39,011 nt of DNA, taken from Flavobacteriaceae bacterium. Its GTDB lineage: Bacteria > Bacteroidota > Bacteroidia > Flavobacteriales > Flavobacteriaceae. The notes under the pieces are model-generated. The model was not told where the DNA came from. It was given only the letters and a program-made list of their open reading frames with translations, and searched no databases. The translations under genes were made by a program, and so were the position numbers. Where the stretch lies: contig CANHWG010000024.1 in the NCBI GenBank assembly GCA_947464335.1, positions 1 through 39,011 on the forward strand, in the 5' to 3' direction. The first letter of the stretch is position 1. Each line of letters opens with the position of its first letter. Positions 24,814 through 33,269 of this stretch are shown in pieces.

Positions 24814-25269
24814 GTGAACACATTAAGCTACAAGACAGTTTCAGTGAACAAAGCCGGCGCAGACAAGCAATGGATTGTTGTAGATGCTGAAGGTCATAAC
24901 TTAGGTCGTTTTGCTTCAAAAGTTGCGATGCTTTTAAGAGGTAAATACAAACCAAGTTATACACCGCACGTTGATTGTGGAGATAACGTTATTGTTATCA
25001 ACGCCGAAAAAATCAACCTAACTGGTAACAAGTTAGATGACAAAACGTACATCAGACACACAGGTTACCCAGGAGGACAAAGAAGCTTGACTGCTAAAAT
25101 TATGCAACAAAAAAACCCTGCATTATTAGTGGAGAAAGCTGTAAAAGGAATGTTACCTAAAAACAAATTAGGGGCTGAATTATTCCGAAATTTAAATGTA
25201 AATGTTGGTTCTGAGCACAAACATGAAGCTCAAAAACCAAAAACCGTAAATCTTAACGACTTAAAGTAA
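24814..25269 (+). CDS. rplM: 50S ribosomal protein L13
   Basis: The 151-residue protein starts with GTG at 24814. It carries the L13 motifs WIVVDAEGHNLGRFASKVAM, PHVDCGDNVIVINAEKI, YIRHTGYPGGQRSLTA and AVKGMLPKNKLGAELFRNL. It binds 23S rRNA early in assembly of the large subunit. The stop overlaps the rpsI start as TAATG, the conserved rplM-rpsI coupling. Confidence 0.98.
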   Translation: MNTLSYKTVSVNKAGADKQWIVVDAEGHNLGRFASKVAMLLRGKYKPSYTPHVDCGDNVIVINAEKINLTGNKLDDKTYIRHTGYPGGQRSLTAKIMQQKNPALLVEKAVKGMLPKNKLGAELFRNLNVNVGSEHKHEAQKPKTVNLNDLK

Positions 25270-25655
25270 TGGGAGTTATTCACAAAATCGGTAGAAGAAA
25301 ATGTGCTGTAGCACGTGTTTATGTTTCTGAAGGAACAGGAAAAATTACCGTAAACAAAAGAGAATTCAACAACTACTTCCCAACAGCTACGTTACAGTAC
25401 AAAGTGTTGCAACCAATGTCTATGACAAACAATGCAGAAAACTTTGATGTAAAAGTAAATGTATACGGTGGTGGTTCAACTGGCCAAGCAGAAGCTGTGA
25501 GAATGGCAATTGCAAGAGCTATGTGTGAAGTGGAAGCTGAAAACAGAAGCATCCTTAAACCAGAAGGATTACTAACAAGAGATCCTAGAATGGTAGAACG
25601 TAAAAAATTCGGTCAGAAAAAAGCGCGTAAGAGATTCCAATTCTCTAAACGTTAA
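25269..25655 (+). CDS. rpsI: 30S ribosomal protein S9
   Basis: The 128-residue protein has the S9 pattern: IGRRKCAVARVYVSEGTGKI near the N-terminus, NVYGGGSTGQAEAVRMAIAR, LLTRDPRMVERKKFGQKKAR and the basic C-terminal tail ending FSKR, which reaches the P-site tRNA. It is coupled to rplM through TAATG. Confidence 0.98.
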   Translation: MGVIHKIGRRKCAVARVYVSEGTGKITVNKREFNNYFPTATLQYKVLQPMSMTNNAENFDVKVNVYGGGSTGQAEAVRMAIARAMCEVEAENRSILKPEGLLTRDPRMVERKKFGQKKARKRFQFSKR

Positions 25656-25813
25656 TATTTTCAGATTATTTTTTACAATTAAATTAGAATTTAAAACAAA
25701 GTTGTCGATATTCTTTTTATTGAAAAAGGAATTAGTTTAGCATCTAAATTTTCAAGACAAACGCAAGTGACTACTCGAAAATTGCTATAACACGGAACGT
25801 AAACTATTACACA
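25656..25813 (+). promoter_or_regulatory. rpsB leader region, possible S2 autoregulation
   Basis: The 158-nt gap between rpsI and rpsB has an imperfect 8-bp hairpin (25710-25731, TTCTTTTT/AAAAAGGA) and a conserved-looking stretch just before the start. No clean TAnnTTTG box is visible, so the leader may be co-transcribed with rpsI. Confidence 0.3.
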
Positions 25814-26641
25814 ATGGCAAACAAAATTGAAGTAAAAGAATTATTAGAAGCAGGTGTTCACTTCGGACACATGACTCGTAAATGGGATCCAAACATGGCT
25901 CCATACATTTATATGGAAAGAAATGGTATTCATATCATTAATCTATATAAAACAGCTGCAAAAATTGAAGAAGCTAACGAAGCTTTGAAAAAAATTGCAG
26001 CATCTGGTAGAAAAATACTTTTCGTTGCTACCAAAAAACAAGCAAAAGACATCGTTGCTGATAAAGCAGTTGCCTGCAATATGCCATACATCACTGAAAG
26101 ATGGCCAGGTGGTATGCTAACTAACTTCGTTACTATTCGTAAAGCGGTTAAAAAAATGGCTACTATCGATAAAATGAAAAAAGATGGAACTTTTATGACT
26201 TTGTCTAAAAAAGAGCGTCTTCAAGTAGATCGTCTTCGTGCAAAATTAGAAAAGAACTTAGGTTCTATCGCTGACATGTCAAGATTACCTGCTGCATTAT
26301 TTGTAGTGGATATCAAAGCTGAACACATCGCAATAAAAGAAGCACAAAAATTAAACATTCCAGTTTTCGCAATGGTTGATACTAACTCTGATCCACGTGA
26401 AGTAGATTACGTTATTCCAGCTAATGATGATGCTTCAAAATCAATTGATAAAATTTTATCTTTAGTTACCGATGCCGTAAAAGACGGATTAGCAAACAGA
26501 ACTTCAGATGCTGATATGGCTCCAGAAATGGAAACAGAAGAAGCAGTAGAAACTGTTGCTATCGTTGAAGAACCAGCTGAAGTTGTAGTTGAAGCTACTC
26601 CTGAAGTTGAAGCTGCAGAAGAAACTAAAACGGAAGAATAA
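25814..26641 (+). CDS. rpsB: 30S ribosomal protein S2
   Basis: The 275-residue protein has the S2 core: LLEAGVHFGHMTRKWDPNMA, YIYMERNGIHIINLYKT, FVATKKQAKDIVADKA, ITERWPGGMLTNFVTIRKA and PVFAMVDTNSDPREVDYVIP. After residue 230 comes a Glu/Val/Ala-rich acidic tail of about 40 residues, a feature of Bacteroidota S2. It is followed by tsf, as in most bacteria, though here separated by a repeat. Confidence 0.98.
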   Translation: MANKIEVKELLEAGVHFGHMTRKWDPNMAPYIYMERNGIHIINLYKTAAKIEEANEALKKIAASGRKILFVATKKQAKDIVADKAVACNMPYITERWPGGMLTNFVTIRKAVKKMATIDKMKKDGTFMTLSKKERLQVDRLRAKLEKNLGSIADMSRLPAALFVVDIKAEHIAIKEAQKLNIPVFAMVDTNSDPREVDYVIPANDDASKSIDKILSLVTDAVKDGLANRTSDADMAPEMETEEAVETVAIVEEPAEVVVEATPEVEAAEETKTEE

Positions 26642-26652
26642 ATAAAACAAAT

Positions 26653-26760
26653 CTGCCTAATGGCAGGCAGGATTCCAAAAAAGAAATTCCAAATTCCAAA
26701 AGTTATCAATCATTTGATAATTTGTTAAAGTTGGAATTTGGAATTTTAAATTTGGAATTT
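26653..26760. repeat. Composite dispersed repeat with long hairpin between rpsB and tsf
   Basis: Contains CTGCC-TAAT-GGCAG (26653-26666) followed by a 16-bp perfect inverted repeat AAATTCCAAATTCCAA (26684-26699) / TTGGAATTTGGAATTT (26731-26746). The 31-nt interior holds a second stem, TTATCAA-TCAT-TTGATAA (26703-26720). A third TTTGGAATTT copy follows at 26751-26760. The word style is that of intergenic simple repeats in Flavobacterium-type genomes. Confidence 0.85.
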
Positions 26761-26798
26761 ATTTTTTTACAAAAAAATTTAATTTAAATAAAAAAAAT

Positions 26799-27629
26799 AT
26801 GTCAACAATCACAATTACTGCTGCAGACGTAAATAAACTAAGAACGATTACCGGTGCAGGAATGATGGACTGTAAAAAAGCTTTAGTTGAAGCTGAAGGA
26901 GATTTTGATTTAGCAATCGAAAATCTTAGAAAGAAAGGGCAAAAAGTTGCCGCAAACCGTTCTGATAGAGAATCTACTGAAGGTGCTGCCATCGCTGCAG
27001 TTAATGCTGATAAAACATCGGGTGTTGTTATCACATTAAATTGCGAAACTGATTTCGTTGGTAAAAACGAAGGTTTCGTAAAATTAGCTACTGATTTAGC
27101 GAATCAAGCTTTAAACTTTGATACTAAAGAAGCATTTTTAGCTTCAGATTTTAACGGAATTACTGTTGCTGAAAAATTAATTGAACAAACAGGTGTTATT
27201 GGAGAAAAAATTGAAATCGCTTCTTTCGAAAGATTGTCAGGTGCTTTTGTTGGTTCTTACATCCACGCTGGAAATAAAATTGCTACTTTGGTAGCACTTT
27301 CTGCTAATGTTGCAGGTGCTGAAGAAGCATCAAGAAACGTAGCAATGCAAGCAGCTGCCATGAACCCAATTGCTTTAGATGAAGCAGGAGTTGATGCAGA
27401 GGTTATTGCTAAAGAAATTGAAATTGCTAAAGATTTATTACGTCAAGAAGGGAAACCAGAAGCTATGATTGAAAACATCGCTAAAGGTAAGTTAGGACGT
27501 TTCTTTAAAGATAACACTTTAGTAAACCAAGATTATATTAAAGATAGCTCAATGAGCGTTACAGCTTATGTTAGAACAGTAGATGCTGGTCTTTCTGTAA
27601 CTGGTTTCAAAAGAGTTGCTCTTGGATAA
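26799..27629 (+). CDS. tsf: Elongation factor Ts
   Basis: The 276-residue nucleotide-exchange factor of EF-Tu has the N-terminal UBA-like domain with TGAGMMDCKKALVEAEGDFD and the core CETDFVGKNEGFVKLATDL, followed by the dimerisation region. It is the expected partner of rpsB. The mRNA must read through the hairpin-rich repeat after rpsB unless tsf has its own promoter, for which I see no clear box. Confidence 0.98.
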   Translation: MSTITITAADVNKLRTITGAGMMDCKKALVEAEGDFDLAIENLRKKGQKVAANRSDRESTEGAAIAAVNADKTSGVVITLNCETDFVGKNEGFVKLATDLANQALNFDTKEAFLASDFNGITVAEKLIEQTGVIGEKIEIASFERLSGAFVGSYIHAGNKIATLVALSANVAGAEEASRNVAMQAAAMNPIALDEAGVDAEVIAKEIEIAKDLLRQEGKPEAMIENIAKGKLGRFFKDNTLVNQDYIKDSSMSVTAYVRTVDAGLSVTGFKRVALG

Positions 27630-27656
27630 TTATTGAATTAATAATTCAAAATAGTA

Positions 27657-27688
27657 AACCTCGATTCATTTAAGAATCGGGGTTTTTT
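27657..27688 (+). terminator. Intrinsic terminator after tsf
   Basis: AACCTCGATTC (27657-27667) pairs with GAATCGGGGTT (27674-27684; one T-G pair) around ATTTAA and ends in a T-run. Confidence 0.88.
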
Positions 27689-27714
27689 AATTAAATATAC
27701 TTTCTTAAAAATAC

Positions 27715-27722
27715 TATCTTTG
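27715..27722 (+). promoter_or_regulatory. -7 promoter box of the threonine dehydrogenase gene
   Basis: TATCTTTG matches TAnnTTTG, 60 nt before the start codon; the -33 region is AT-rich without a clear TTTG. Confidence 0.5.
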
Positions 27723-27782
27723 TTTTACAATCATCCATTCCTGGATATAAATAATGTAACGCAAAATTGAAATTTATCTAAT

Positions 27783-28721
27783 ATGATTACAAAAATCTTA
27801 ATTATCGGTGCTTGTGGACAAATAGGAACCGAACTTACCCAAAAGCTAAGAAGTATTTATGGCAATGATAATGTAATCGCTTCAGATATTAGAAAGTTAA
27901 ATAACGACATTGTCAACAACGGGATTTTTGAAGTGGTGAATGCCTTAGATTATAATCAGATTGAGCATTTAATTGAACAATACCAAATAACAGATGTCTA
28001 TTTAATGGCAGCGCTTCTATCGGCAACAGCCGAAAAAAACCCTGCATTTGCATGGGATTTGAACATGAATTCTTTGTTTCACGTTTTAAATCTGGCGAAA
28101 GCCAAAAAGATAAAAAAGATATTTTGGCCCTCGAGCATTGCGGTATTTGGCCCAACGACACCGAGAGAAAATACACCACAATATACTATAATGGAACCCA
28201 CTACAGTGTACGGTATCAGCAAACAAACCGGGGAAAGATGGTGCGAGTATTATCATAATGTTTATGGAGTTGATGTAAGAAGCATACGATATCCAGGTTT
28301 AATAAGTTGGAGTACAGAACCAGGTGGTGGGACCACCGATTATGCTGTAGATATTTATCATAAAGCATTGAAAGACGCCACATACGAATGCTTTCTTTCA
28401 GAAAAAACCGCCTTGCCTATGATGTATATGGACGATGCTATTAGAGCAACTGTTGAGATTATGCAAGCCTCAAGTGAATCAATAAAAATACGTTCTTCCT
28501 ATAATTTATCTGGCGTTAGTTTTACGCCGACTGAAATAGCTGCAGAAATAAAAAAACACATTCCTAATTTTTCAATTTCGTATAAACCCGATTTTCGTCA
28601 AAAAATAGCGGACAGCTGGCCAGCTTCTATAGATGATAGTTTTGCCAGAAATGACTGGAATTGGAAACACAAATTTGATTTAGCTTCTATGACAAATGAA
28701 ATGCTTGAAAATTTAAAATAA
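27783..28721 (+). CDS. L-threonine 3-dehydrogenase, SDR (epimerase-like) type
   Basis: The 312-residue protein is an extended SDR: ILIIGACGQIGTELTQKL (NAD site), YLMAALLSATAEKNPAFAWD, Ser in WPSSIAVFGPTTPRE and catalytic YGISK (Tyr about 143). The RYPGLISWSTEPGGGTTDYA and LPMMYMDDAIRATVEIM blocks are those of the short-chain threonine dehydrogenases characterised in Flavobacterium frigidimaris, also 312 residues. It oxidises L-threonine to 2-amino-3-ketobutyrate, which a ligase then splits to glycine and acetyl-CoA. A UDP-sugar epimerase is the alternative but fits the substrate region less well. Transcribed alone between a terminator and a convergent gene. Confidence 0.88.
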   Translation: MITKILIIGACGQIGTELTQKLRSIYGNDNVIASDIRKLNNDIVNNGIFEVVNALDYNQIEHLIEQYQITDVYLMAALLSATAEKNPAFAWDLNMNSLFHVLNLAKAKKIKKIFWPSSIAVFGPTTPRENTPQYTIMEPTTVYGISKQTGERWCEYYHNVYGVDVRSIRYPGLISWSTEPGGGTTDYAVDIYHKALKDATYECFLSEKTALPMMYMDDAIRATVEIMQASSESIKIRSSYNLSGVSFTPTEIAAEIKKHIPNFSISYKPDFRQKIADSWPASIDDSFARNDWNWKHKFDLASMTNEMLENLK

Positions 28722-28724
28722 AAC

Positions 28725-29225
28725 CTATTTTTTTTGTTTTAAACGGGCTAATAATGAATTCTCTATAGGCACTTTTATTTTTACAACTTCAGTTACATTG
28801 TCATTAGGAACAGTCATAGATAAAACATAATGTTGTATTTTCCATTGCCCTTTCTGTAAAACCAGTATCCCAGAACCGCGGCAAATCTTCATTTGAGTAT
28901 CTAGTAATTCGTCAAACCAAGCAATAGTATTGTCGGAATTAAAATAGATATGTCTTTCAACAGTCGTAAAACTCCAAGCTTTTCCTTTATCAAAATGCGG
29001 TTTTGCATAGGCTTCAAATTCCGATTTGGTCCAGTTTTCAGTTGCATCTGTCCCTATAAAAACAGCATCATCGGTTAATAAGTCAAAATAGTTGTCGTAA
29101 TTAGCTTCAGCAGCTGCTTTATGCCACGAATCAATCGTAAAGCCGACTTGTAATTTGAATTCATTTTGCGCTGAAATAACGTTTATAAAAAGTAAGAGAA
29201 ATGATAAAAGCACTGTTTTTTTCAT
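28725..29225 (-). CDS. Secreted SnoaL/NTF2-like (DUF4440-type) protein
   Basis: The 166-residue protein has a signal peptide ending FINVISAQ and one cone-shaped NTF2-like domain: FTIDSWHKAAAEANYDNYFD, LLTDDAVFIGTDATENWTKS, FEAYAKPHF, RHIYFNSDNTIAWFDELLD and GSGILVLQKGQWKIQHYVLS. The domain binds small ligands or acts in association; no catalytic set is assigned. It converges on the threonine dehydrogenase gene with a 3-nt gap. Confidence 0.85.
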   Translation of the reverse strand: MKKTVLLSFLLLFINVISAQNEFKLQVGFTIDSWHKAAAEANYDNYFDLLTDDAVFIGTDATENWTKSEFEAYAKPHFDKGKAWSFTTVERHIYFNSDNTIAWFDELLDTQMKICRGSGILVLQKGQWKIQHYVLSMTVPNDNVTEVVKIKVPIENSLLARLKQKK

Positions 29226-29330
29226 AAAATTTTTAATACCGTTTAAATTTTAAAATAGCTAGAAAGTAAATATAGTGATTTGATACGTTTTGTTTTTGTA
29301 ATTTTATAAAAATCTAATCACAGTATTTGT

Positions 29331-30908
29331 ATGGAAAAGGCAAAAAATTACGGTTTTTTATTGATAATTTTTCTGTTGTGTGTTTCTATTACAAGTTCGT
29401 TTTGTGATAAAAAAAATGACGTTGTTAGGGTAACAATAAAAGAACCAATCAGGTTTGCCATTTCTTTTGACAGCAATTTGGTTTCTACATTTTATGCTAA
29501 ATATCCTAAACTTATTTTGTACAAAAAACAAGTTGTTTCTTTATATCAAAAAAACAAGTATGATTTTATATGGTATGATAAAAAAGGAAAAAAAGAAACT
29601 GCCGATGTGATCTATAATAAAATCAATAATTTATACCAGGATGGAATTCAAGCAAAATTACCTTATAAAGAAACCCTCGATAAATTAATTCAAAATGCTT
29701 CCGCTAAACCAGATATTGATACCGAATTGTTTTTGTCGAATTATTATTTTTTTTATGTCAATAAAACAATCCAAGGCATTGATAGTACTAAAACAAATGA
29801 ATTAGAATGGTATTTGCCAAGAAAAAAGCAATCCTATGTAGACTATTTAGATTCGTTGTTAGTTGATCCTCAAAAAATAGATAATAAAGAACAACACATA
29901 AGTCAATATTATAAACTTAAAGAAAAATTACAAAAATATAGGGATATTGAAAAAAATGGGGGTTGGGATTCCATAAGTATGCCTACTGACTTTGTATCAA
30001 TTAAGCCTGGCGATAGTTCTGAAATTGTGGCTAAAATTAGAAAACGATTATTTTTGACAGGTGATATTAAAGAAGATTCAGGGAATCGACTCTATGGTTT
30101 TGCTTTGAAACAAGCCGTTTTGAAGTATAAAAAACGGAATGGATTTACTTCAGATAATATTATTTTACCAAAACATATTAATGAAATGAATGTTCCAGTA
30201 AGCGAACGAATCAAAACCATTATTGTGAATATGGAACGATGTCGATGGATTTCTACAGATGTCGCAAAATCAAATGAATTTATTATAGTGAATATACCGT
30301 CCTATAATTTGACCTATTTTAAAGAAGGAAAATCGGTGCTGGTTTCTAATGTTGTTGTGGGAAATACTATGAACAAAACAGTAATTTTTAGTGGGTTGAT
30401 GAGTTATATAGTATTTAGTCCGTATTGGAATGTACCAATCAGTATTATTAAAAAAGAGATTTTACCAGCCATGAAAAAGAGTAAAAATTATTTGATAAAA
30501 CACAATATGGAATGGAATAAGGGTAATGTTAGACAAAAACCAGGGCCAACCAATTCCTTAGGATTGGTTAAGTTTCTATTCCCAAATTCGAATAATATTT
30601 ATTTGCATGACACGCCTTCTAAGAATTTGTTTAGTTCAGAACGAAGAGCGTTTAGTCATGGTTGTATTCGTGTAGAAAAACCGAAAGAGTTAGCCAATTT
30701 AATTCTACAAAATGATCCGATTTGGACACCCGAAAAAATTGATAAAGCAATGCACAAGAATAAAGAAGTTTGGCATACCTTAAAAAATAAAATCCCAGTT
30801 TATATTGGTTATTTTACCGCTTTTGTTGATGACGAAGGGGATATTAATTTTTATAAAGACATTTACGAAAGAGACAATCGTTTGACTTCTATTTTAGTAG
30901 AAGAATAA
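29331..30908 (+). CDS. L,D-transpeptidase (YcbB/LdtD-like)
   Basis: The 525-residue protein starts with a hydrophobic export or anchor segment (residues 7-25), then an alpha-helical scaffold domain, a peptidoglycan-binding-like stretch (about 222-285) and the YkuD catalytic domain (about 315-480). The nucleophile Cys445 is in RAFSHGCIRVEKP, with IYLHDTPSKNLF upstream. This is the LdtD arrangement, which makes 3-3 cross-links or attaches proteins to peptidoglycan in the periplasm. The Cys at residue 26 (SSFC) is not a convincing lipobox. The gene converges on the M13 peptidase across a shared terminator. Confidence 0.9.
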   Translation: MEKAKNYGFLLIIFLLCVSITSSFCDKKNDVVRVTIKEPIRFAISFDSNLVSTFYAKYPKLILYKKQVVSLYQKNKYDFIWYDKKGKKETADVIYNKINNLYQDGIQAKLPYKETLDKLIQNASAKPDIDTELFLSNYYFFYVNKTIQGIDSTKTNELEWYLPRKKQSYVDYLDSLLVDPQKIDNKEQHISQYYKLKEKLQKYRDIEKNGGWDSISMPTDFVSIKPGDSSEIVAKIRKRLFLTGDIKEDSGNRLYGFALKQAVLKYKKRNGFTSDNIILPKHINEMNVPVSERIKTIIVNMERCRWISTDVAKSNEFIIVNIPSYNLTYFKEGKSVLVSNVVVGNTMNKTVIFSGLMSYIVFSPYWNVPISIIKKEILPAMKKSKNYLIKHNMEWNKGNVRQKPGPTNSLGLVKFLFPNSNNIYLHDTPSKNLFSSERRAFSHGCIRVEKPKELANLILQNDPIWTPEKIDKAMHKNKEVWHTLKNKIPVYIGYFTAFVDDEGDINFYKDIYERDNRLTSILVEE

Positions 30909-30976
30909 TCATTTTCATTTTTAAAGTCGCTTTTTTAAATATGCTTAAGTCAACAGTTAAATAGAATTACAACAAA

Positions 30977-31017
30977 AAAGCCCAATCTTGTTTTTCAACG
31001 AGAATGGGCTTTGTTTA
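30977..31017. terminator. Bidirectional terminator between L,D-transpeptidase and M13 peptidase
   Basis: AAAGCCCA (30977-30984) pairs with TGGGCTTT (31005-31012), extended inward by TCTTG/CAACGAGA-type pairs, with A-run and T-run on the two sides. Confidence 0.8.
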
Positions 31018-31030
31018 TTAATGAAACCAA

Positions 31031-33049
31031 CTACCAAATCTTAACTCGCTTTTCTGGAGCAAGATATAATGAATCCGTAGGTTTTATTTTGAACGCTTCA
31101 TAAAATTCAGGAATATTACGAACTACACCGTTTATTCTGAATTTAGCAGGAGAATGTGGATCACTTGCAATCTGACTGCGAAGTGCTTCTTCACGGGTTT
31201 TTTCTCCCCAAACTTGACCCCAACCTAAGAACACTCGTTGCATACCTGTAAATCCATTTAAAACAGGAGCTTCTTTCCCATTTAAAGTTGCTTTATACGC
31301 TTTTATAGCAATACTTAATCCGCCTAAGTCGCCTATGTTTTCTCCAAGGGTATATTCCCCATTTATATTCAAATCAGGAAACGCTTTAAAGCTATTGTAT
31401 TGTGCCACTAAAGCACTTGTTTTAGCTTTAAATGCTGCTAAATCATTGGCATTCCACCAATTCTTCATAACACCATCACCATCAAAAGTACTTCCTTGGT
31501 CATCAAATCCATGGCCTATTTCGTGTCCAATTACTGCTCCAATAGCACCATAATTTACAGCGTCATCTGCTTTCAAATCAAAGAAAGGCGGCTGTAATAT
31601 GGCAGCGGGAAAAACAATTTCATTAAGAGAAGGATTGTAGTAGGCGTTCACCGTTTGTGGAGTCATTCCCCACTCAGTTCGATCCACTGGTTTTCCTAAT
31701 TTGTCCAGATTTCTTTGATATTCAAATGCTACAGCCCTCTGGGAATTACCATACAAATCATTTTTTGTAATTTTCAATGACGAATAATCTCTCCATTTGT
31801 CTGGATAGCCAATTTTTATCATGAATTTATCTACTTTATTGAGTGCTTGTTTTTTGGTTTCTGTACTCATCCAGTCTAGTTTTTTGATGCTTTCAGCATA
31901 GGCTTTTAATAGATTTTTAACCATAGTAACCATACGCTCCTTTGCTTCTGGAGAAAAGTGTTTTTCAACATAAACTTTTCCTACCACTTCACCTAAACTT
32001 ATATTAACAGTATTTACGGCACGTTTCCAATCTTCTTCTTGTTTTTCAGTTCCGTTTAATGTTTTACTATAAAATTCGAAATTTTGATTGTCTAATTGCG
32101 TAGTTAATAAAGTGGCTGATTTATTTATCAAGCCCCATTTTAAATAAGTTTTCCAAGTCTCTATTGGGGTACTTTTAATAATAGCATTTAGATTTTTAAG
32201 ATAATCAACTTGAGTAACCACAATACTTTTTTCTTTTTCTATACCTGCTTGAGTCAGCATGGCTGTCCAATTGAAATCGGGCATTAATGTTTTTAAATCA
32301 GTAGTGGCATATTTGTTATATAACTTTAACATATCACGAGTATCTTCTTTTTTCATATGCTGAGTTGCAAGAGAAGTTTCTAATGTCATAATTTTAGAAG
32401 CACTTTCAGCCGGATTTTCAATTCCACCTAATTGCAACATTTTTTCAACGTGAACGATATATTTTTTACGAATATCAGCCATCTTTGCATCTGACGAAGT
32501 ATAGTATTCTTTTTCAGGAAGCCCAAGTCCACCTTGCCAAGTAATCAAGGTATATTTAGTAGGGTCTTTAAAATCCGTGTATACAGATATATTAAAAGGG
32601 ATATTGATTCCCGTTCTGTTAGCCGTTCCAAAAAAACTTGCTAAATCATTGTAGTTTGAAATACCATCAATTGATTTTAATTCGTGTTGAATGGGTTGAA
32701 TACCTTTTACATCTCTATCTTTTCTATTCATAAAAGAGGAAAAGCAATCTCCAATTTTTTGCTCATCACTACCATCAGAAGTATTTCCTTTCGCTGCTTC
32801 CTCAATAATAGTTTTAACATCTTTTTGCGATTGATCATAAAGCAGGTCAAAAGCGCCATAAGATGCTTTGTCAGCCGGTATTTTCATTGTTTTTAGCCAA
32901 GTGCCATTAACATAATTGGCAAAGTTATCACCGGGCTTAACTTTAGTATCCATGTTTTCTTTATTGATGCCCGAAGTTAGCTCTTCTTTTTTAGCACAAG
33001 ATGCCATAAAAACTATAGCTGCTAGAATAGTTAGTTTACTATTTTTCAT
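31031..33049 (-). CDS. M13-family zinc metallopeptidase, lipoprotein (neprilysin/PepO-like)
   Basis: The 672-residue protein has a lipoprotein signal with the lipobox VFMASC (lipidated Cys18). The C-terminal catalytic domain has the HExxH motif VIGHEIGHGFDDQGSTFDGD (His about residue 507), the third ligand region GENIGDLGGLSIAIKAYKA, and NAYYNPSLNEIVFPAAILQP before it. The N-terminal lid domain of M13 enzymes fills residues 25-450. It cleaves short peptides; the lipid anchor places it at the outer or inner membrane facing the periplasm or surface. All catalytic elements are intact and length is normal. Confidence 0.96.
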   Translation of the reverse strand: MKNSKLTILAAIVFMASCAKKEELTSGINKENMDTKVKPGDNFANYVNGTWLKTMKIPADKASYGAFDLLYDQSQKDVKTIIEEAAKGNTSDGSDEQKIGDCFSSFMNRKDRDVKGIQPIQHELKSIDGISNYNDLASFFGTANRTGINIPFNISVYTDFKDPTKYTLITWQGGLGLPEKEYYTSSDAKMADIRKKYIVHVEKMLQLGGIENPAESASKIMTLETSLATQHMKKEDTRDMLKLYNKYATTDLKTLMPDFNWTAMLTQAGIEKEKSIVVTQVDYLKNLNAIIKSTPIETWKTYLKWGLINKSATLLTTQLDNQNFEFYSKTLNGTEKQEEDWKRAVNTVNISLGEVVGKVYVEKHFSPEAKERMVTMVKNLLKAYAESIKKLDWMSTETKKQALNKVDKFMIKIGYPDKWRDYSSLKITKNDLYGNSQRAVAFEYQRNLDKLGKPVDRTEWGMTPQTVNAYYNPSLNEIVFPAAILQPPFFDLKADDAVNYGAIGAVIGHEIGHGFDDQGSTFDGDGVMKNWWNANDLAAFKAKTSALVAQYNSFKAFPDLNINGEYTLGENIGDLGGLSIAIKAYKATLNGKEAPVLNGFTGMQRVFLGWGQVWGEKTREEALRSQIASDPHSPAKFRINGVVRNIPEFYEAFKIKPTDSLYLAPEKRVKIW

Positions 33050-33186
33050 TTTTTGGTTGGTTTTTTTTAGTTCTGCTAAAGGTAATAAAATAATTAAAAA
33101 ATGGAATTTATGTTAAATGATTAGTTTGATTTTAAAAGTTATAGTATGCTACTCGAAATAGGAATAATAATTAGTTAGAATGGATT

Positions 33187-33213
33187 TTTGTCCTTAAGAT
33201 ATTTATATATTTG
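33187..33213 (+). promoter_or_regulatory. Putative promoter of the deoC operon
   Basis: TTTG (33187-33190) and TATATTTG (33206-33213) resemble the -33 and -7 boxes, but the spacer is 15 nt, shorter than the usual 19-20. Confidence 0.45.
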
Positions 33214-33269
33214 TTTGTTGTTGTTGATTGAAAATGAATTAACACCTTCTTTATTAATTGAAATTATAG

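Noticed and set aside
26653..26760. CRISPR-like repeat cluster
   Set aside because: The repeats are inverted, AT-rich and lack equal-length unique spacers; there are no cas genes in the window.
26407..27034. Minus-strand frames over the rpsB tail and tsf start
   Set aside because: Antisense shadows of repetitive GAA/GCT-rich coding sequence.
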